Positions 1-7,683 of a stretch of 8,607 nucleotides of DNA are shown here, one piece after another (positions within the stretch are counted from its first letter, which is position 1; each line of letters opens with the position of its first letter). The stretch lies in the NCBI GenBank assembly GCA_965363355.1, contig CBDTTM010000105.1, positions 1 to 8,607 on the forward strand. Reading direction: 5' to 3'. Made by a program: the position numbers and the translations under genes. Source of the stretch: CBDTTM01 sp965363355. GTDB taxonomy: Bacteria; Bacillota; Negativicutes; Selenomonadales; Selenomonadaceae. Under the pieces are notes generated by a model. It did no database searches and was not told the DNA's origin. It saw only the letters and a program-made list of their open reading frames with translations.

Positions 1-1
1 A

Positions 2-736
2 ATGCAAATTATTCATATGAGTTATTTTCAAGGGGGTGAAATGTCAATGAATGCTGGTGTAGAACTTGCTATAGGGGATTTCATTTTTGAATTTGATAGC
101 ACAACTATTGGATTTATGCCTGAAATTATGATGCAAGTCTATTTTCGTGCACTGGAAGGTTATGATATTGTAACGGCTGCGCCAGCAGAGGTAAGGCGAT
201 ACTCATCTAAAATGTTTTATAAAATATATAATTCTTTTTCTGATAATCAATATAAACTTAAAAGTGAAAGTTTTTATATTCTATCGCGTAGAGCAATTAA
301 TAGAATTCATTCAATGAGTCGTACAATTCCTTATCGTAAGGCAATTTACGCAAATTGTGGGTTGTATCAAGATACTATTTTTTTTGAATTAAAGGAAAAT
401 AGCGGATTGGATAAAATTAAGAGTTTAGATGTGCAACGCTTTCGCCTGGCTGTTGATGCACTAATCCTTTTTACAGATGTAGGTTATAAGTTTGCATTTT
501 TATTAAGTGTCGGAATGATTATTTGCAGCATATTAATTGCAATTTATGTAACATATATTTTTGTGACGAAACAACCAGTTTCTGGTTGGACTAGTATGAT
601 GCTTTTTTTATCATTATCTGGAGCAGGTGCTTTTTCTATATTGGCTATTATTATTAAATATTTAGATATCTTAATTGGATTGATTTTTAAAAAACGAATT
701 TATACAGTCGAATCTATTGAAAAAATTGCAAGATAA
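2..736 (+). CDS. Family 2 glycosyltransferase with two C-terminal membrane helices (5' partial)
   Basis: The reading frame is open from the first bases, so the true start lies upstream; 244 residues are visible. The visible part begins inside a GT-A fold: an MNAG segment (residues 16-19) is followed by GDFIFEFDS (25-33), whose Asp32 sits where dolichol-phosphate-mannose-synthase-like enzymes carry the DxD metal-binding motif. The C-terminus has two hydrophobic stretches at about 162-188 and 196-226, then a basic tail. A GT-A domain plus two C-terminal helices is typical of polyprenyl-phosphate sugar transferases (GtrB/DPM1-like), which load a sugar from a nucleotide onto a lipid carrier at the inner face of the membrane. 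The sugar cannot be told from the sequence. The gene is AT-rich, as surface-polysaccharide genes often are, and manC follows after a 260-bp gap. I am sure of the glycosyltransferase class, less so of the lipid-carrier role. Confidence 0.8.
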   Translation: MQIIHMSYFQGGEMSMNAGVELAIGDFIFEFDSTTIGFMPEIMMQVYFRALEGYDIVTAAPAEVRRYSSKMFYKIYNSFSDNQYKLKSESFYILSRRAINRIHSMSRTIPYRKAIYANCGLYQDTIFFELKENSGLDKIKSLDVQRFRLAVDALILFTDVGYKFAFLLSVGMIICSILIAIYVTYIFVTKQPVSGWTSMMLFLSLSGAGAFSILAIIIKYLDILIGLIFKKRIYTVESIEKIAR

Positions 737-941
737 TAGTCTACAGTATAAGACGAGGTTAGTTATTGGGGCATTTGTATATAGAGTACAATTAAATTCG
801 CAAAAATAGATTATATTAAGTTATGCACATTTACCTTAACACTATCGGTGGACACTTGCATTATATTTAAATCAAGTGATATTGTGCGAAACTTTGATTT
901 TAATATATATTGTTGCTTTATCGGTTTTTTGCATAAATTAT

Positions 942-970
942 TTGCGGAAACAACAGTTGAAATTTAATAT
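942..970 (+). promoter_or_regulatory. Candidate sigma-70 promoter for manC
   Basis: TTGCGG (942-947), a 17-bp spacer and TAATAT (965-970) stand just upstream of manC. Transcription would start near 977, giving a leader of about 20 nt with the GGGGG Shine-Dalgarno at 987-991. The region is very AT-rich, so chance matches are likely. The spacing and position are good, but there is no further support. Confidence 0.4.
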
Positions 971-996
971 TAAATGTTTAACTCGTGGGGGATTTT

Positions 997-2361
997 ATGA
1001 AAATCATTATTCTAGCAGGCGGCGGAGGAACGCGTTTATTTCCATTGTCGCGTAAATGTATGCCAAAACAGTTTTTGACAATTGATAAAGAGATGTCACT
1101 GCTCGGTGAGACCATTCTGCGCTTTCGCAATCTAGTCAAGCCATCAGATATCATTATTGTGACAAATGAAGCGTATGTTCATCATGTGCGAAATGAACTC
1201 ATGAATTGTGAGGCAGATGAGGCGCATATCGTTCTAGAGCCGATGGCTCGTAATACAGCTCCAGCAATTGCTTTGGCAGCGAATTTTTGTCTCAATGAGC
1301 TAAGTTGTAAAGAAGATGAGGTTATGTTCGTCTCTACTTCAGACCATATTATTCGCCCGCCAATCGCTTTTCAAAATGCGGTGATGACCGCGGTTGAGTT
1401 CGCCGCCAAAGGTAAGCTAGTTACCTTTGGTGTTCCGCCAACGAAACCGGAGGTTGGATTTGGCTATATCGAGACGGGAAAAGATTTGGGCGGTGCATAT
1501 GAGACAAATTCCTTCAAGGAAAAACCAGATTTGAAAACAGCAAAGGCTTATGTGGAGAGTGGCAACTATTTTTGGAACTCTGGAATGTTCGCTTTTCGGA
1601 TTGATCGTTATCTTGGTGAGCTAAAAAATTATGCTCCGGAAATCCATGATAATCTTATGGATACGTATGAACAGACTTTAGTACAGTTTGAAAATATGCC
1701 CGATATTTCGATTGACTATGCTGTTGCAGAAAAATCAGAAGTTGGCGTCACGATTCCGCTCAAAGTCTACTGGAATGATGTTGGTTCGTGGGATGCCATC
1801 TATGAAGTCCTTGATAAAGACGCGGATGGCAATGCTATCAAGGGCGATGCCATAACCATTGATTGCAAAGATAATCTGATCTTTGGACAAAGCCGCCTTA
1901 TAGCGGGTATTGGCCTTAAAGATATCATGGTTGTCGAGACCGATGATGTCATTCTTGTCGCACAAAAGGGTGAATCACAGAAGGTAAAGAACCTTGTTGA
2001 CATGCTCAAACAGCGTGGTCGCAAAGAAGCTGTAGAACATACAACGCTTTATTATAAATGGGGGCACCGGACGCTTCTTGGTGAAGGCAAGGGCTATAAG
2101 ATGAAGAAGCTTGTAATCCGCCCGGGAGAATCTTTGGAAATGAAAATGCATTATCACAGAAGTGTTCATTGGGTTGTGACCAGAGGAACAGCAGATGTAC
2201 TTATCGATGGAAAGCAACAAATGCTTCATGATAATGAGAGTGTGTTTATTCCCAAAACGACGCCTTATAGTTTAAGTAATCCCGGGAAAATATCATTGGT
2301 TGTAATTGAAGTCGAAAATGGCGAATATCTAGAAGATGATGATGTTATAATTGTTCAATAA
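997..2361 (+). CDS. manC: Mannose-1-phosphate guanylyltransferase (type II mannose-6-phosphate isomerase fusion)
   Basis: Makes GDP-mannose from mannose-1-phosphate and GTP in the cytoplasm; the product feeds mannose, and often fucose or rhamnose derivatives, into surface glycans. I chose the ATG at 997 (454 residues) over the in-frame GTG at 985, because GTGGGGGAT at 985-993 is clearly the ribosome site. The N-terminal nucleotidyltransferase domain shows LAGGGGTRLFPLSR (6-19) followed by PKQF (23-26). The family EKP motif is at 175-177 and NSGMF at 194-198. The C-terminal cupin domain, characteristic of bifunctional ManC/AlgA/XanB proteins, shows HYHR (385-388) and HW (391-392), then GTADVLIDG. 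The chain stops at EDDDVIIVQ, roughly 7-10 residues short of the usual family end, so isomerase activity should not be assumed. Its place between a glycosyltransferase and an O-antigen ligase fits a glycan role. Confidence 0.93.
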   Translation: MKIIILAGGGGTRLFPLSRKCMPKQFLTIDKEMSLLGETILRFRNLVKPSDIIIVTNEAYVHHVRNELMNCEADEAHIVLEPMARNTAPAIALAANFCLNELSCKEDEVMFVSTSDHIIRPPIAFQNAVMTAVEFAAKGKLVTFGVPPTKPEVGFGYIETGKDLGGAYETNSFKEKPDLKTAKAYVESGNYFWNSGMFAFRIDRYLGELKNYAPEIHDNLMDTYEQTLVQFENMPDISIDYAVAEKSEVGVTIPLKVYWNDVGSWDAIYEVLDKDADGNAIKGDAITIDCKDNLIFGQSRLIAGIGLKDIMVVETDDVILVAQKGESQKVKNLVDMLKQRGRKEAVEHTTLYYKWGHRTLLGEGKGYKMKKLVIRPGESLEMKMHYHRSVHWVVTRGTADVLIDGKQQMLHDNESVFIPKTTPYSLSNPGKISLVVIEVENGEYLEDDDVIIVQ

Positions 2362-2437
2362 TCTTTATGGTTTGAAGTTTGCTTGATGAAAGATATTTTA
2401 ATGAAAGTCTCTACAAAAGAAGACGGGGCGTGAGCGT

Positions 2438-3592
2438 ATGTTAGATTCAAGGACGATGAGAACGGCTTCGTTCTTTTGTTTGTGTGGATATGCAGTGTTT
2501 AGTTTCATTTCAGTAGCTGCTGCCAATGTTTGTTTTGGATTGTCTGTGCTTTTGTCACTGAGCCAATGTAAAAATTTTCATATGAAAAACCATCCTTCGT
2601 TTTATTATGCTCGTGCAATATTGGTGTTTTTTATGGTGATTTTGTTATTGTTGCCTTTTAGTAATTCCTATGGAGAATCCTTTGATCGTTTTTTGAAAGA
2701 AATTTCCAAACTGCTGATTTTTATTCCTGTGATGGTAAGTATAACGAAAATAAGTCAATTAATGCGTATTTTCTCGTGTTTAATGTTTTCTATATTTGTT
2801 TCAGATCTTTATATTTTTTGGCAGGGAATTCATGGAGATTTTCGAGCAGCGGGTTTTTTTTCCCATCCTATGTATTTTGCTGGTTTGGCAGTGCAGTTTT
2901 TGCCAATATTATTTTTGGCAATTTATTACAAAAAAATAAATACACGTTATATGAAGGGCCTGCTGCTTACTAGCTCAATAGCATTATTGATTAATGGGAC
3001 TAGAGGAGCCTGGGGTGCAGTTGTTCTTACGGGATTAATGCTTATTTATTTGTATTATCGGAGCCTTAAAAAAATTTGTGCATATGGCGTCGTTATTATG
3101 ATGTTTTTTGCTAGCGCAATTTATGTAGTTCCGAGTATCCATTCAAGAATGGATACAGTCGGCAATATGGAGTATCAGTCAAATTCTGAGCGCTTGCTCA
3201 TGTGGCAGAGTGCTTGGAACATGTTTAAAGATCATCCAATTATTGGTGTCGGTGTTGGGCGCTACCAAGATTATTATCAAAGTGAATATATATTACCAGA
3301 AGCAAAAGAGCGAGGGCAGGGGCATCCGCATAATAATATCATGATTTTCTTGGCTGAAACCGGGATTGTTGGTTGCACGGCATTTTTGTTTATGTTTGGG
3401 TCTTTTTTGTATTATTCACTAAAAGATTGGCTGGTAAATAAGAATATCTCTGCATTGATGTTTTTTTCAGCAACGATTGGTGTTTTTTTGCAGGGGTTGA
3501 CAGAAACTAATTTTGGTAACAGTATTGTGATGACATTTTATTATTTTATAATGGCATTATCAATTAAATTTTCTGCGCTTCGAAATAAATAA
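2438..3592 (+). CDS. O-antigen ligase / Wzy-type polymerase family membrane protein
   Basis: A 384-residue polytopic membrane protein with about ten or more hydrophobic segments. It carries the landmarks of the O-antigen ligase family (Wzy_C, PF04932). NGTRGAWG is at 186-193 with the conserved Arg189. The large periplasmic loop contains SERLLMWQSAW (250-260), FKDHPIIGVGVGRY (263-276) and the HPHNN box (296-300) followed by FLAETG. Ligases of this family transfer lipid-carried glycan onto lipid A-core at the periplasmic face of the inner membrane; related Wzy proteins polymerise repeat units instead. Sequence alone does not separate the two, though the Arg in the GTRGAW box and the His-rich loop favour ligase-like chemistry. 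The start is preceded by GGGG at 2425-2428. It follows manC by 76 bp and may be co-transcribed. It is noticeably AT-rich. No lipid A-core genes are in view to settle its partner. Confidence 0.85.
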   Translation: MLDSRTMRTASFFCLCGYAVFSFISVAAANVCFGLSVLLSLSQCKNFHMKNHPSFYYARAILVFFMVILLLLPFSNSYGESFDRFLKEISKLLIFIPVMVSITKISQLMRIFSCLMFSIFVSDLYIFWQGIHGDFRAAGFFSHPMYFAGLAVQFLPILFLAIYYKKINTRYMKGLLLTSSIALLINGTRGAWGAVVLTGLMLIYLYYRSLKKICAYGVVIMMFFASAIYVVPSIHSRMDTVGNMEYQSNSERLLMWQSAWNMFKDHPIIGVGVGRYQDYYQSEYILPEAKERGQGHPHNNIMIFLAETGIVGCTAFLFMFGSFLYYSLKDWLVNKNISALMFFSATIGVFLQGLTETNFGNSIVMTFYYFIMALSIKFSALRNK

Positions 3593-3599
3593 TGGAGAA

Positions 3600-3628
3600 T
3601 TGACATATGAAAATCAATGGTTTAAAAT
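3600..3628 (+). promoter_or_regulatory. Sigma-70-type promoter of the flagellin gene
   Basis: TTGACA (3600-3605), 17 bp, then TAAAAT (3623-3628): close to the vegetative consensus. The start would be near 3635, giving a leader of about 73 nt. No convincing sigma-28 site (TAAA, about 15 bp, GCCGATAA) was found; the best is TAAA at 3623 with GGGATTAA 14 bp later, which matches about half of the second element. Confidence 0.6.
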
Positions 3629-3657
3629 ATAGGAAAAGATGGGATTAATTTCCTATA
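3628..3657 (+). repeat. Perfect 9-bp inverted repeat at the flagellin transcription start
   Basis: TATAGGAAA (3628-3636) and TTTCCTATA (3649-3657) are exact reverse complements around a 12-nt loop. The repeat overlaps the end of the -10 box and the likely start site, so it could be an operator for a dimeric repressor or form a 5' stem-loop in the mRNA. No T-tract follows, so it is not a terminator. A second 12-bp palindrome, ATGATATATCAT, lies at 3670-3681 in the same leader. Confidence 0.5.
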
Positions 3658-3707
3658 AATGATATTAGGATGATATATCATACAAAAAAACTAAGGATGG
3701 TTCATAT

Positions 3708-5699
3708 ATGATTCTCGTAAACAATTTATCAGCAATGCAAACTATGCATCAATTGGATCGGAATACAAAAAAGGCTGCTGGCTTTGCCAAGCAGCTTTCT
3801 TCTGGTGAGCGCATCAATAGCGCCGGAGACGGGGCCTCGGAATACTCGATTTCGGAAAAGATGAAAATCGGGATCCGTACGCTTTCGCAGTGCAGCGACA
3901 ATGCCAAAAACGGAATAAGCATGCTCGATAGTGCTTCAGCTGCGGTGGATCAACAGGTCAGCATCATGAAGAAGGTTCGTGAGCTAGCGATGAAGTCAGC
4001 CAATGACACTTGTACGAATGAAGATCGCAAAATATTACAGGCAGAAGCAGGCCAGCTGCTTGATCAATCGGAAGACATCGCGCAGTCTACGACTTTTAAT
4101 GGCAAAGCACTTTTGAATCAGGCTGAGTTTAGCCGTGAAGATAAGAAGTTCAATGCTTTGGTTCCCTATCGGGACAACCCCAATCATGAGCAAGTGCTGA
4201 CATTTCCGGCAGATACGATACCTACGGTTTCCGCAGATGTAAGCCATACATCTGGTCTTGGAGTACCAATGGGATTGTATGTGCCGATTACCTCCTCTCC
4301 AGTGAATACATATGATTTTTCTACTGTTGTGAAGGGGACGGCACTCACGGCTATGCCAAGCATTAATGATGTGGTCTGGGATGATGCCAGAGGCACCTAT
4401 GGAAGAGTTGAGCAGGATGCCCTTGATCATGCTTTATACGTGAATTCTAGTGCTGGTAAAACATTGATTTCAATTCAAGGGGTCGCAAATAGTTCATACG
4501 CCGTGGGAACGACAACGAATGTTTCTGCGCCTGCTTATGCGGCAACAACAAGTCCGGCAGTGGGAAGCTATGTTTCGCTTTCTTCGACGCCGACTTTTAA
4601 TGCCAGTACGCCGCCGGCGGTGATAACGCCGACTTCCTATCTTGTGAAAAATGCACCGGGTAGCGGCATTTTATCGTATTTTAATACGACAGGATCAGAA
4701 GCAGTTATGGAACTGGATTTTTCCGGTGTTTTCCCGTTATCGGCAAATGGATCAAAGGATCTTGACGGCATCGGTTTTTCTACCGGTTGTGATGGATGTG
4801 GTCAATTCGTAACGATTCAATTCGATGCATCGACGGATACGCCGCAGCGTTATGAAGATTCTTCCGGGACGATAGATCCACCGCCGCTTTGCTATATGAT
4901 TGGTGTAAAAAGTGTAACCAACAGCAATGATTTGATGCAGGCAATCTTCAATGGTATAACTGCATCCGCGAATGTTGGGGGCGGAACTTTGCCATCGGCA
5001 ACGGATACATCAACACAGGTTGCATTGAGGCATGATATAGAGCTCAACTATTATGCTTCGACGGGGAAAATGACGATGTCAAAAATCGGACAAAATTTTG
5101 TTTTTAACAATGGTATCATGGGTGCAATGGAAAAGACCGATTACTTTAAGCCAGCGCAAACGATGGCATTGCAGCTGGGTGATGAGAGCAGTCAGTATAC
5201 GAATATGTCCATACCCAATACGACCTTATCGATTTTATTTCCTTCGGCGAAGTCTACCTGGGCGATACAGCCAACTGACAGTGACTATCCAACAGAATGG
5301 CCGACGGGCTATGATGATTTGACGGATACGCAAAAGAAAGCCAAGTGGCAAGAGGAGGCCTGGGGTTATCCATCAACTCGTGGAGGATTTGATGCGAAAA
5401 CCTGTGTGAGCACAAGAGAAAATGCCAAGCAGTTTCTCGGTCAGGTCGATCAGGCAGTCAAATATCTGCTCAGTTCCAATACGACTCTGGGAGCGCAAAG
5501 CAGTCGATTGAAGTATACTGGGGATAATCTTGATACAGAAATCACCAATCAGACGGCTAGTGAGTCGGCGATACGTGATACGAATATAGCAGCGGCGATG
5601 CTGGGCTTTACCAAGGAAAACACGTTGACGCAGCTAGCGCAATCTATGTTGGCGCAGGCCAATCAGATTCCTTCCCGTGTACTTAACTTACTACAATGA
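3708..5699 (+). CDS. fliC: Flagellin, long form with large central domain
   Basis: Structural subunit of the flagellar filament, exported through the flagellar type III apparatus. The 663-residue protein has the usual helical ends. The N-terminal D0/D1 part (about 1-138) shows NNLSAMQTMHQLDRNT, then a flagellin-like SSGERINSAGDGASEYSISEKM and RELAMKSAND. The C-terminal D1/D0 part (about 568-663) shows KQFLGQVDQAVKYLLSSNTTLGAQ-type heptads, then TNIAAAMLGFTKENTLTQLAQSMLAQAN and the LNLLQ end. The roughly 430 residues between them form a variable region that is Thr/Ser/Ala/Pro-rich at 262-310. It also contains CDGC at 361-364, a further Cys395, and DLMQAIFNGI (408-417). Six cysteines (62, 102, 361, 364, 395, 566) are unusual for a filament protein. 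The start is preceded by AAGGATG (3693-3699). The gene has better-than-average GC and its own promoter. The symbol is by family; hag would be equally fair. Confidence 0.93.
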   Translation: MILVNNLSAMQTMHQLDRNTKKAAGFAKQLSSGERINSAGDGASEYSISEKMKIGIRTLSQCSDNAKNGISMLDSASAAVDQQVSIMKKVRELAMKSANDTCTNEDRKILQAEAGQLLDQSEDIAQSTTFNGKALLNQAEFSREDKKFNALVPYRDNPNHEQVLTFPADTIPTVSADVSHTSGLGVPMGLYVPITSSPVNTYDFSTVVKGTALTAMPSINDVVWDDARGTYGRVEQDALDHALYVNSSAGKTLISIQGVANSSYAVGTTTNVSAPAYAATTSPAVGSYVSLSSTPTFNASTPPAVITPTSYLVKNAPGSGILSYFNTTGSEAVMELDFSGVFPLSANGSKDLDGIGFSTGCDGCGQFVTIQFDASTDTPQRYEDSSGTIDPPPLCYMIGVKSVTNSNDLMQAIFNGITASANVGGGTLPSATDTSTQVALRHDIELNYYASTGKMTMSKIGQNFVFNNGIMGAMEKTDYFKPAQTMALQLGDESSQYTNMSIPNTTLSILFPSAKSTWAIQPTDSDYPTEWPTGYDDLTDTQKKAKWQEEAWGYPSTRGGFDAKTCVSTRENAKQFLGQVDQAVKYLLSSNTTLGAQSSRLKYTGDNLDTEITNQTASESAIRDTNIAAAMLGFTKENTLTQLAQSMLAQANQIPSRVLNLLQ

Positions 5700-5718
5700 A
5701 TTAAAAAGTTTTAATTCA
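5697..5718 (+). repeat. Perfect 10-bp inverted repeat spanning the flagellin stop codon
   Basis: TGAATTAAAA (5697-5706) and TTTTAATTCA (5709-5718) are exact reverse complements separated by only AG, and the first arm includes the TGA stop. It is AT-only apart from the ends and has no T-tract downstream, so at best it is a weak terminator or an mRNA 3'-end stabiliser. Confidence 0.35.
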
Positions 5719-5795
5719 AAGGAAAATCAAACACACTTCTTATTCTTTTCTAATAATACGTTGGTATATTAGTAGTAACGAAAGGGCGTGTTATT

Positions 5796-6017
5796 ATGAA
5801 AACGAATACAAAAAAGATTATGTCCATGGCATTAGGCTTAGCAATTTTGGTTGGTTCTTTTGGCTTGACGACAACAATAGAGGCATCAGCGCATCATCAT
5901 GCACCATATATGGATGCAGGGGATCCGCCACCGGCTCCGCAGCCACCGGAAAGACATCATCATCATGACGATCATCCGGATGCTCCGCCAGCCCCTCCGG
6001 CACCGGAATTCCGTTGA
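5796..6017 (+). CDS. Small secreted His/Pro-rich peptide
   Basis: A 73-residue protein I do not recognise as a named family. Residues 1-32 form a clear Sec signal peptide: basic MKTNTKK, a hydrophobic core at about 8-28, and an ASA cleavage motif at 30-32. There is no lipobox Cys, so the mature product of about 41 residues should be released into the periplasm or outside. That mature part has 8 histidines (33-35, 54-57, 60) and 13 prolines, arranged as HHH, a PPPAPQPP segment, HHHHDDH and an APPAPPAP tail. His clusters next to Asp suggest binding of Ni, Zn or Cu ions. This is inferred from composition only. The start has AAAGGGCG about 10 nt upstream. It stands alone between the flagellin and a strong terminator at 6035-6079, so it is probably its own transcript. 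Codon use looks normal, and the signal peptide argues against a chance ORF. Confidence 0.75.
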   Translation: MKTNTKKIMSMALGLAILVGSFGLTTTIEASAHHHAPYMDAGDPPPAPQPPERHHHHDDHPDAPPAPPAPEFR

Positions 6018-6034
6018 TCGCAATATAGATAGAG

Positions 6035-6079
6035 TTGAGGCATCAAGAGTGATATAATCTTGGTGCCTCAATATTTTTT
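6035..6079 (+). terminator. Rho-independent terminator of the His/Pro-rich peptide gene
   Basis: TTGAGGCATCAAGA (6035-6048) pairs with TCTTGGTGCCTCAA (6058-6071): 14 bp with a single T-G wobble and a 9-nt loop. It is followed by TATTTTTT. It lies 17 bp after the stop codon and isolates the small gene from the acetyltransferase gene. Confidence 0.88.
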
Positions 6080-6129
6080 AGTAATGTAGAACATTTGACG
6101 ATGCAGACTTTTAGAAAGAGGGGCTAGGG

Positions 6130-6573
6130 ATGGTTTCTTTGCGGAATTTTACGCTAAAGGATATACCTGTATTACAAAAAGAGCCGACTTATGATAAGCC
6201 GGAGAAAGAGCTAACGGAGATCCTTCAGCGCTGGAACAAGAAGGCTTATGAAGGGCGTTATTTTGAGATGTTTGCTATCGTTGATGGCGGGAAGATCAAG
6301 GGCACGGTCTCACTTTATCAGCATACAAGCGCAGCAGTGAGCCTTGGCGTTGAGATTTTCTCAGCGTATCAGAGGCAAGGTTATGGATTCCGAGGTGAAA
6401 CTCTGGCCATTGAGCAGGCAAAGAAACTGGGTTATAGGATCGCTGCGGGACATGTTCGCGTGGATAATGCGGCGAGTATCGCCTTGCAAGAGAAGCTAGG
6501 GTTTGAGCGTTACCACGAGATGACCAATCCACAGGGGATAAAGATGTATTTTTTCATAAAGTCTTTGGTATGA
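6130..6573 (+). CDS. GNAT-family N-acetyltransferase
   Basis: A 147-residue cytoplasmic protein of the GNAT fold, which moves an acetyl group from acetyl-CoA to an amine. Motif A is visible as LGVEIFSAYQRQGYG (72-86): a beta strand running into the Q-x-x-G-x-G acetyl-CoA loop (Q81, G84, G86). Motif B follows as VRVDNAASIALQEKLGFERY (109-128), with the Asn that GNAT enzymes commonly hold near the active site and the typical ALxEKLGF helix. The length is normal for a single-domain GNAT. The ribosome site AAAGAGGGG (6115-6123) sits 6 nt before the ATG. The substrate cannot be deduced; the RimJ/RimL-like look of motif B allows protein N-terminal or small-molecule acetylation. It follows a terminator and precedes mscS by 82 bp, so the two may share a transcript. 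Confidence 0.88.
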   Translation: MVSLRNFTLKDIPVLQKEPTYDKPEKELTEILQRWNKKAYEGRYFEMFAIVDGGKIKGTVSLYQHTSAAVSLGVEIFSAYQRQGYGFRGETLAIEQAKKLGYRIAAGHVRVDNAASIALQEKLGFERYHEMTNPQGIKMYFFIKSLV

Positions 6574-6655
6574 GGAAAAGTTATTTTTGATGGCGATTGA
6601 ATCTAGGCTGCCATTGTGCAGTATATACTAGATCGATTTTTGGGGAGGATTTTTT

Positions 6656-7681
6656 GTGCATTTATTTGACACGTTGCTCAATGACATAGTTTTTGGCGAT
6701 TTTAAAGTGCATCTAGTCGTGTTGCTTATCTTTGTTGTTTTGGGGATTTTGTTTTTGCATGTGATTGCAAAGTATATTTTTCGAAAGATTTCCAAAAACG
6801 ATGATAGAGCGTATTTCATTTTGCGTCAGGCTTTTCGGGGAATACCGAGCCTGTTAGGGATTCTAGCGGGGATTTATGTGGCTCAAAATTTTTTGGCGAT
6901 TCCGCCGGGGCCTGCTGGATTTTTGAATCATATATTCCATTTGGTTGTCATCATGACAATTACCCTGCTGGTGGCGCATCTTGGCTCGGGGTATCTGAAG
7001 TATAAACTGGGACAGTCATCGGGCGCGATGGCGTCAACGTCTATTTTGGCAACGACAATCGATGTTGTTGTATATGCAATCGGATTATTGATTTTACTTG
7101 AGTCTTTTGGCGTGTCGATATCGCCGCTTCTCACGGCATTGGGTGTTGGCGGTTTGGCAACAGCGTTGGCCTTGCAGGACACCTTGGCAAATCTGTTTTC
7201 GGGAATCAATACGCTTTTGTCGAAACAGATCAAAATCGGCGATTTTGTGAAATTGTCTACGGGTGAATCTGGAAATGTAGTCGACATGAATTGGCGTAAT
7301 ACGACAATCAAGACTTCGACGGAAAATATGATCGTAGTCCCGAATAAGCAGATTGCTTCGTCGGTCATCATCAACTACGCACAACCGTTTGCCGCTTGCT
7401 CGATATCGGTTCCTGTTGCCATAGGATATGGCAGCAATCTCCGGCAGGTAGAGGCGATTACGATCGAGGTGGCAATGCAGGTCTTAGCCGAAACTGAAGG
7501 CGGCGTAAGTGACTTTGTCCCATTTGTTCGGTATCATGATTTCGGCGAATATGGTATCAATATGAAGGTTGCTCTGCGCGTAAAAAAAGTGACCGATCAA
7601 GGAATCATCCGCCACGAATTCATCAAGGCGATCTATGAACGCTATGAAAAAGAAGGGATTCAGATTCCTTTTAAATCGTAA
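6656..7681 (+). CDS. Small-conductance mechanosensitive channel, MscS family
   Basis: Inner-membrane channel that opens under membrane tension and releases solutes on hypo-osmotic shock. The 341-residue protein has hydrophobic segments at about 18-42, 62-82, 93-112 and 131-150. The pore-lining helix follows with LLTALGVGGLATALALQDTLANLFSGI (158-184), whose Gly/Ala packing pattern is the family hallmark. The cytoplasmic beta domain starts at about 190 with KQIKIGDFVKL and contains the conserved NWRNTTIKT (212-220) and IVVPN (226-230) motifs. The C-terminal alpha/beta domain ends at GIQIPF. It has one or two more helices than E. coli MscS (286 residues), which is common in the family. The start is GTG at 6656, 7 nt after a strong GGGGAGG site (6642-6648); no in-frame ATG is nearby. 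A weak -10-like TATACT (6624-6629) lies upstream. Confidence 0.92.
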   Translation: MHLFDTLLNDIVFGDFKVHLVVLLIFVVLGILFLHVIAKYIFRKISKNDDRAYFILRQAFRGIPSLLGILAGIYVAQNFLAIPPGPAGFLNHIFHLVVIMTITLLVAHLGSGYLKYKLGQSSGAMASTSILATTIDVVVYAIGLLILLESFGVSISPLLTALGVGGLATALALQDTLANLFSGINTLLSKQIKIGDFVKLSTGESGNVVDMNWRNTTIKTSTENMIVVPNKQIASSVIINYAQPFAACSISVPVAIGYGSNLRQVEAITIEVAMQVLAETEGGVSDFVPFVRYHDFGEYGINMKVALRVKKVTDQGIIRHEFIKAIYERYEKEGIQIPFKS

Positions 7682-7683
7682 AT

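Noticed and set aside
985..996. GTG at 985 as the manC start
   Set aside because: The bases GTGGGGGAT are the Shine-Dalgarno for the ATG at 997, and family proteins start at MKIIILAGG-like sequence.
2386..2433. 15-codon frame MKDILMKVSTKEDGA between manC and the ligase gene
   Set aside because: No ribosome site, no recognisable pattern, and it ends in the ribosome-site region of the ligase gene; too short to support.
2776..2973. 65-codon plus frame inside the ligase gene
   Set aside because: Out-of-frame shadow in a T-rich membrane-protein gene.
4035..4430. 131-codon minus frame (and a nested 70-codon one) inside flagellin
   Set aside because: Opposite-strand shadow of flagellin coding sequence with no start signals.
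5818..6071. Two minus frames opposite the His/Pro-rich gene
   Set aside because: Low-complexity complement (Met/Asp runs made by CAT/ATC codons); the plus frame has a signal peptide, ribosome site and terminator.
6928..7384. Minus-strand frames of 148 and 96 codons across mscS
   Set aside because: The mscS frame has clear family motifs over the same bases; the opposite frames show no ribosome site or protein pattern.
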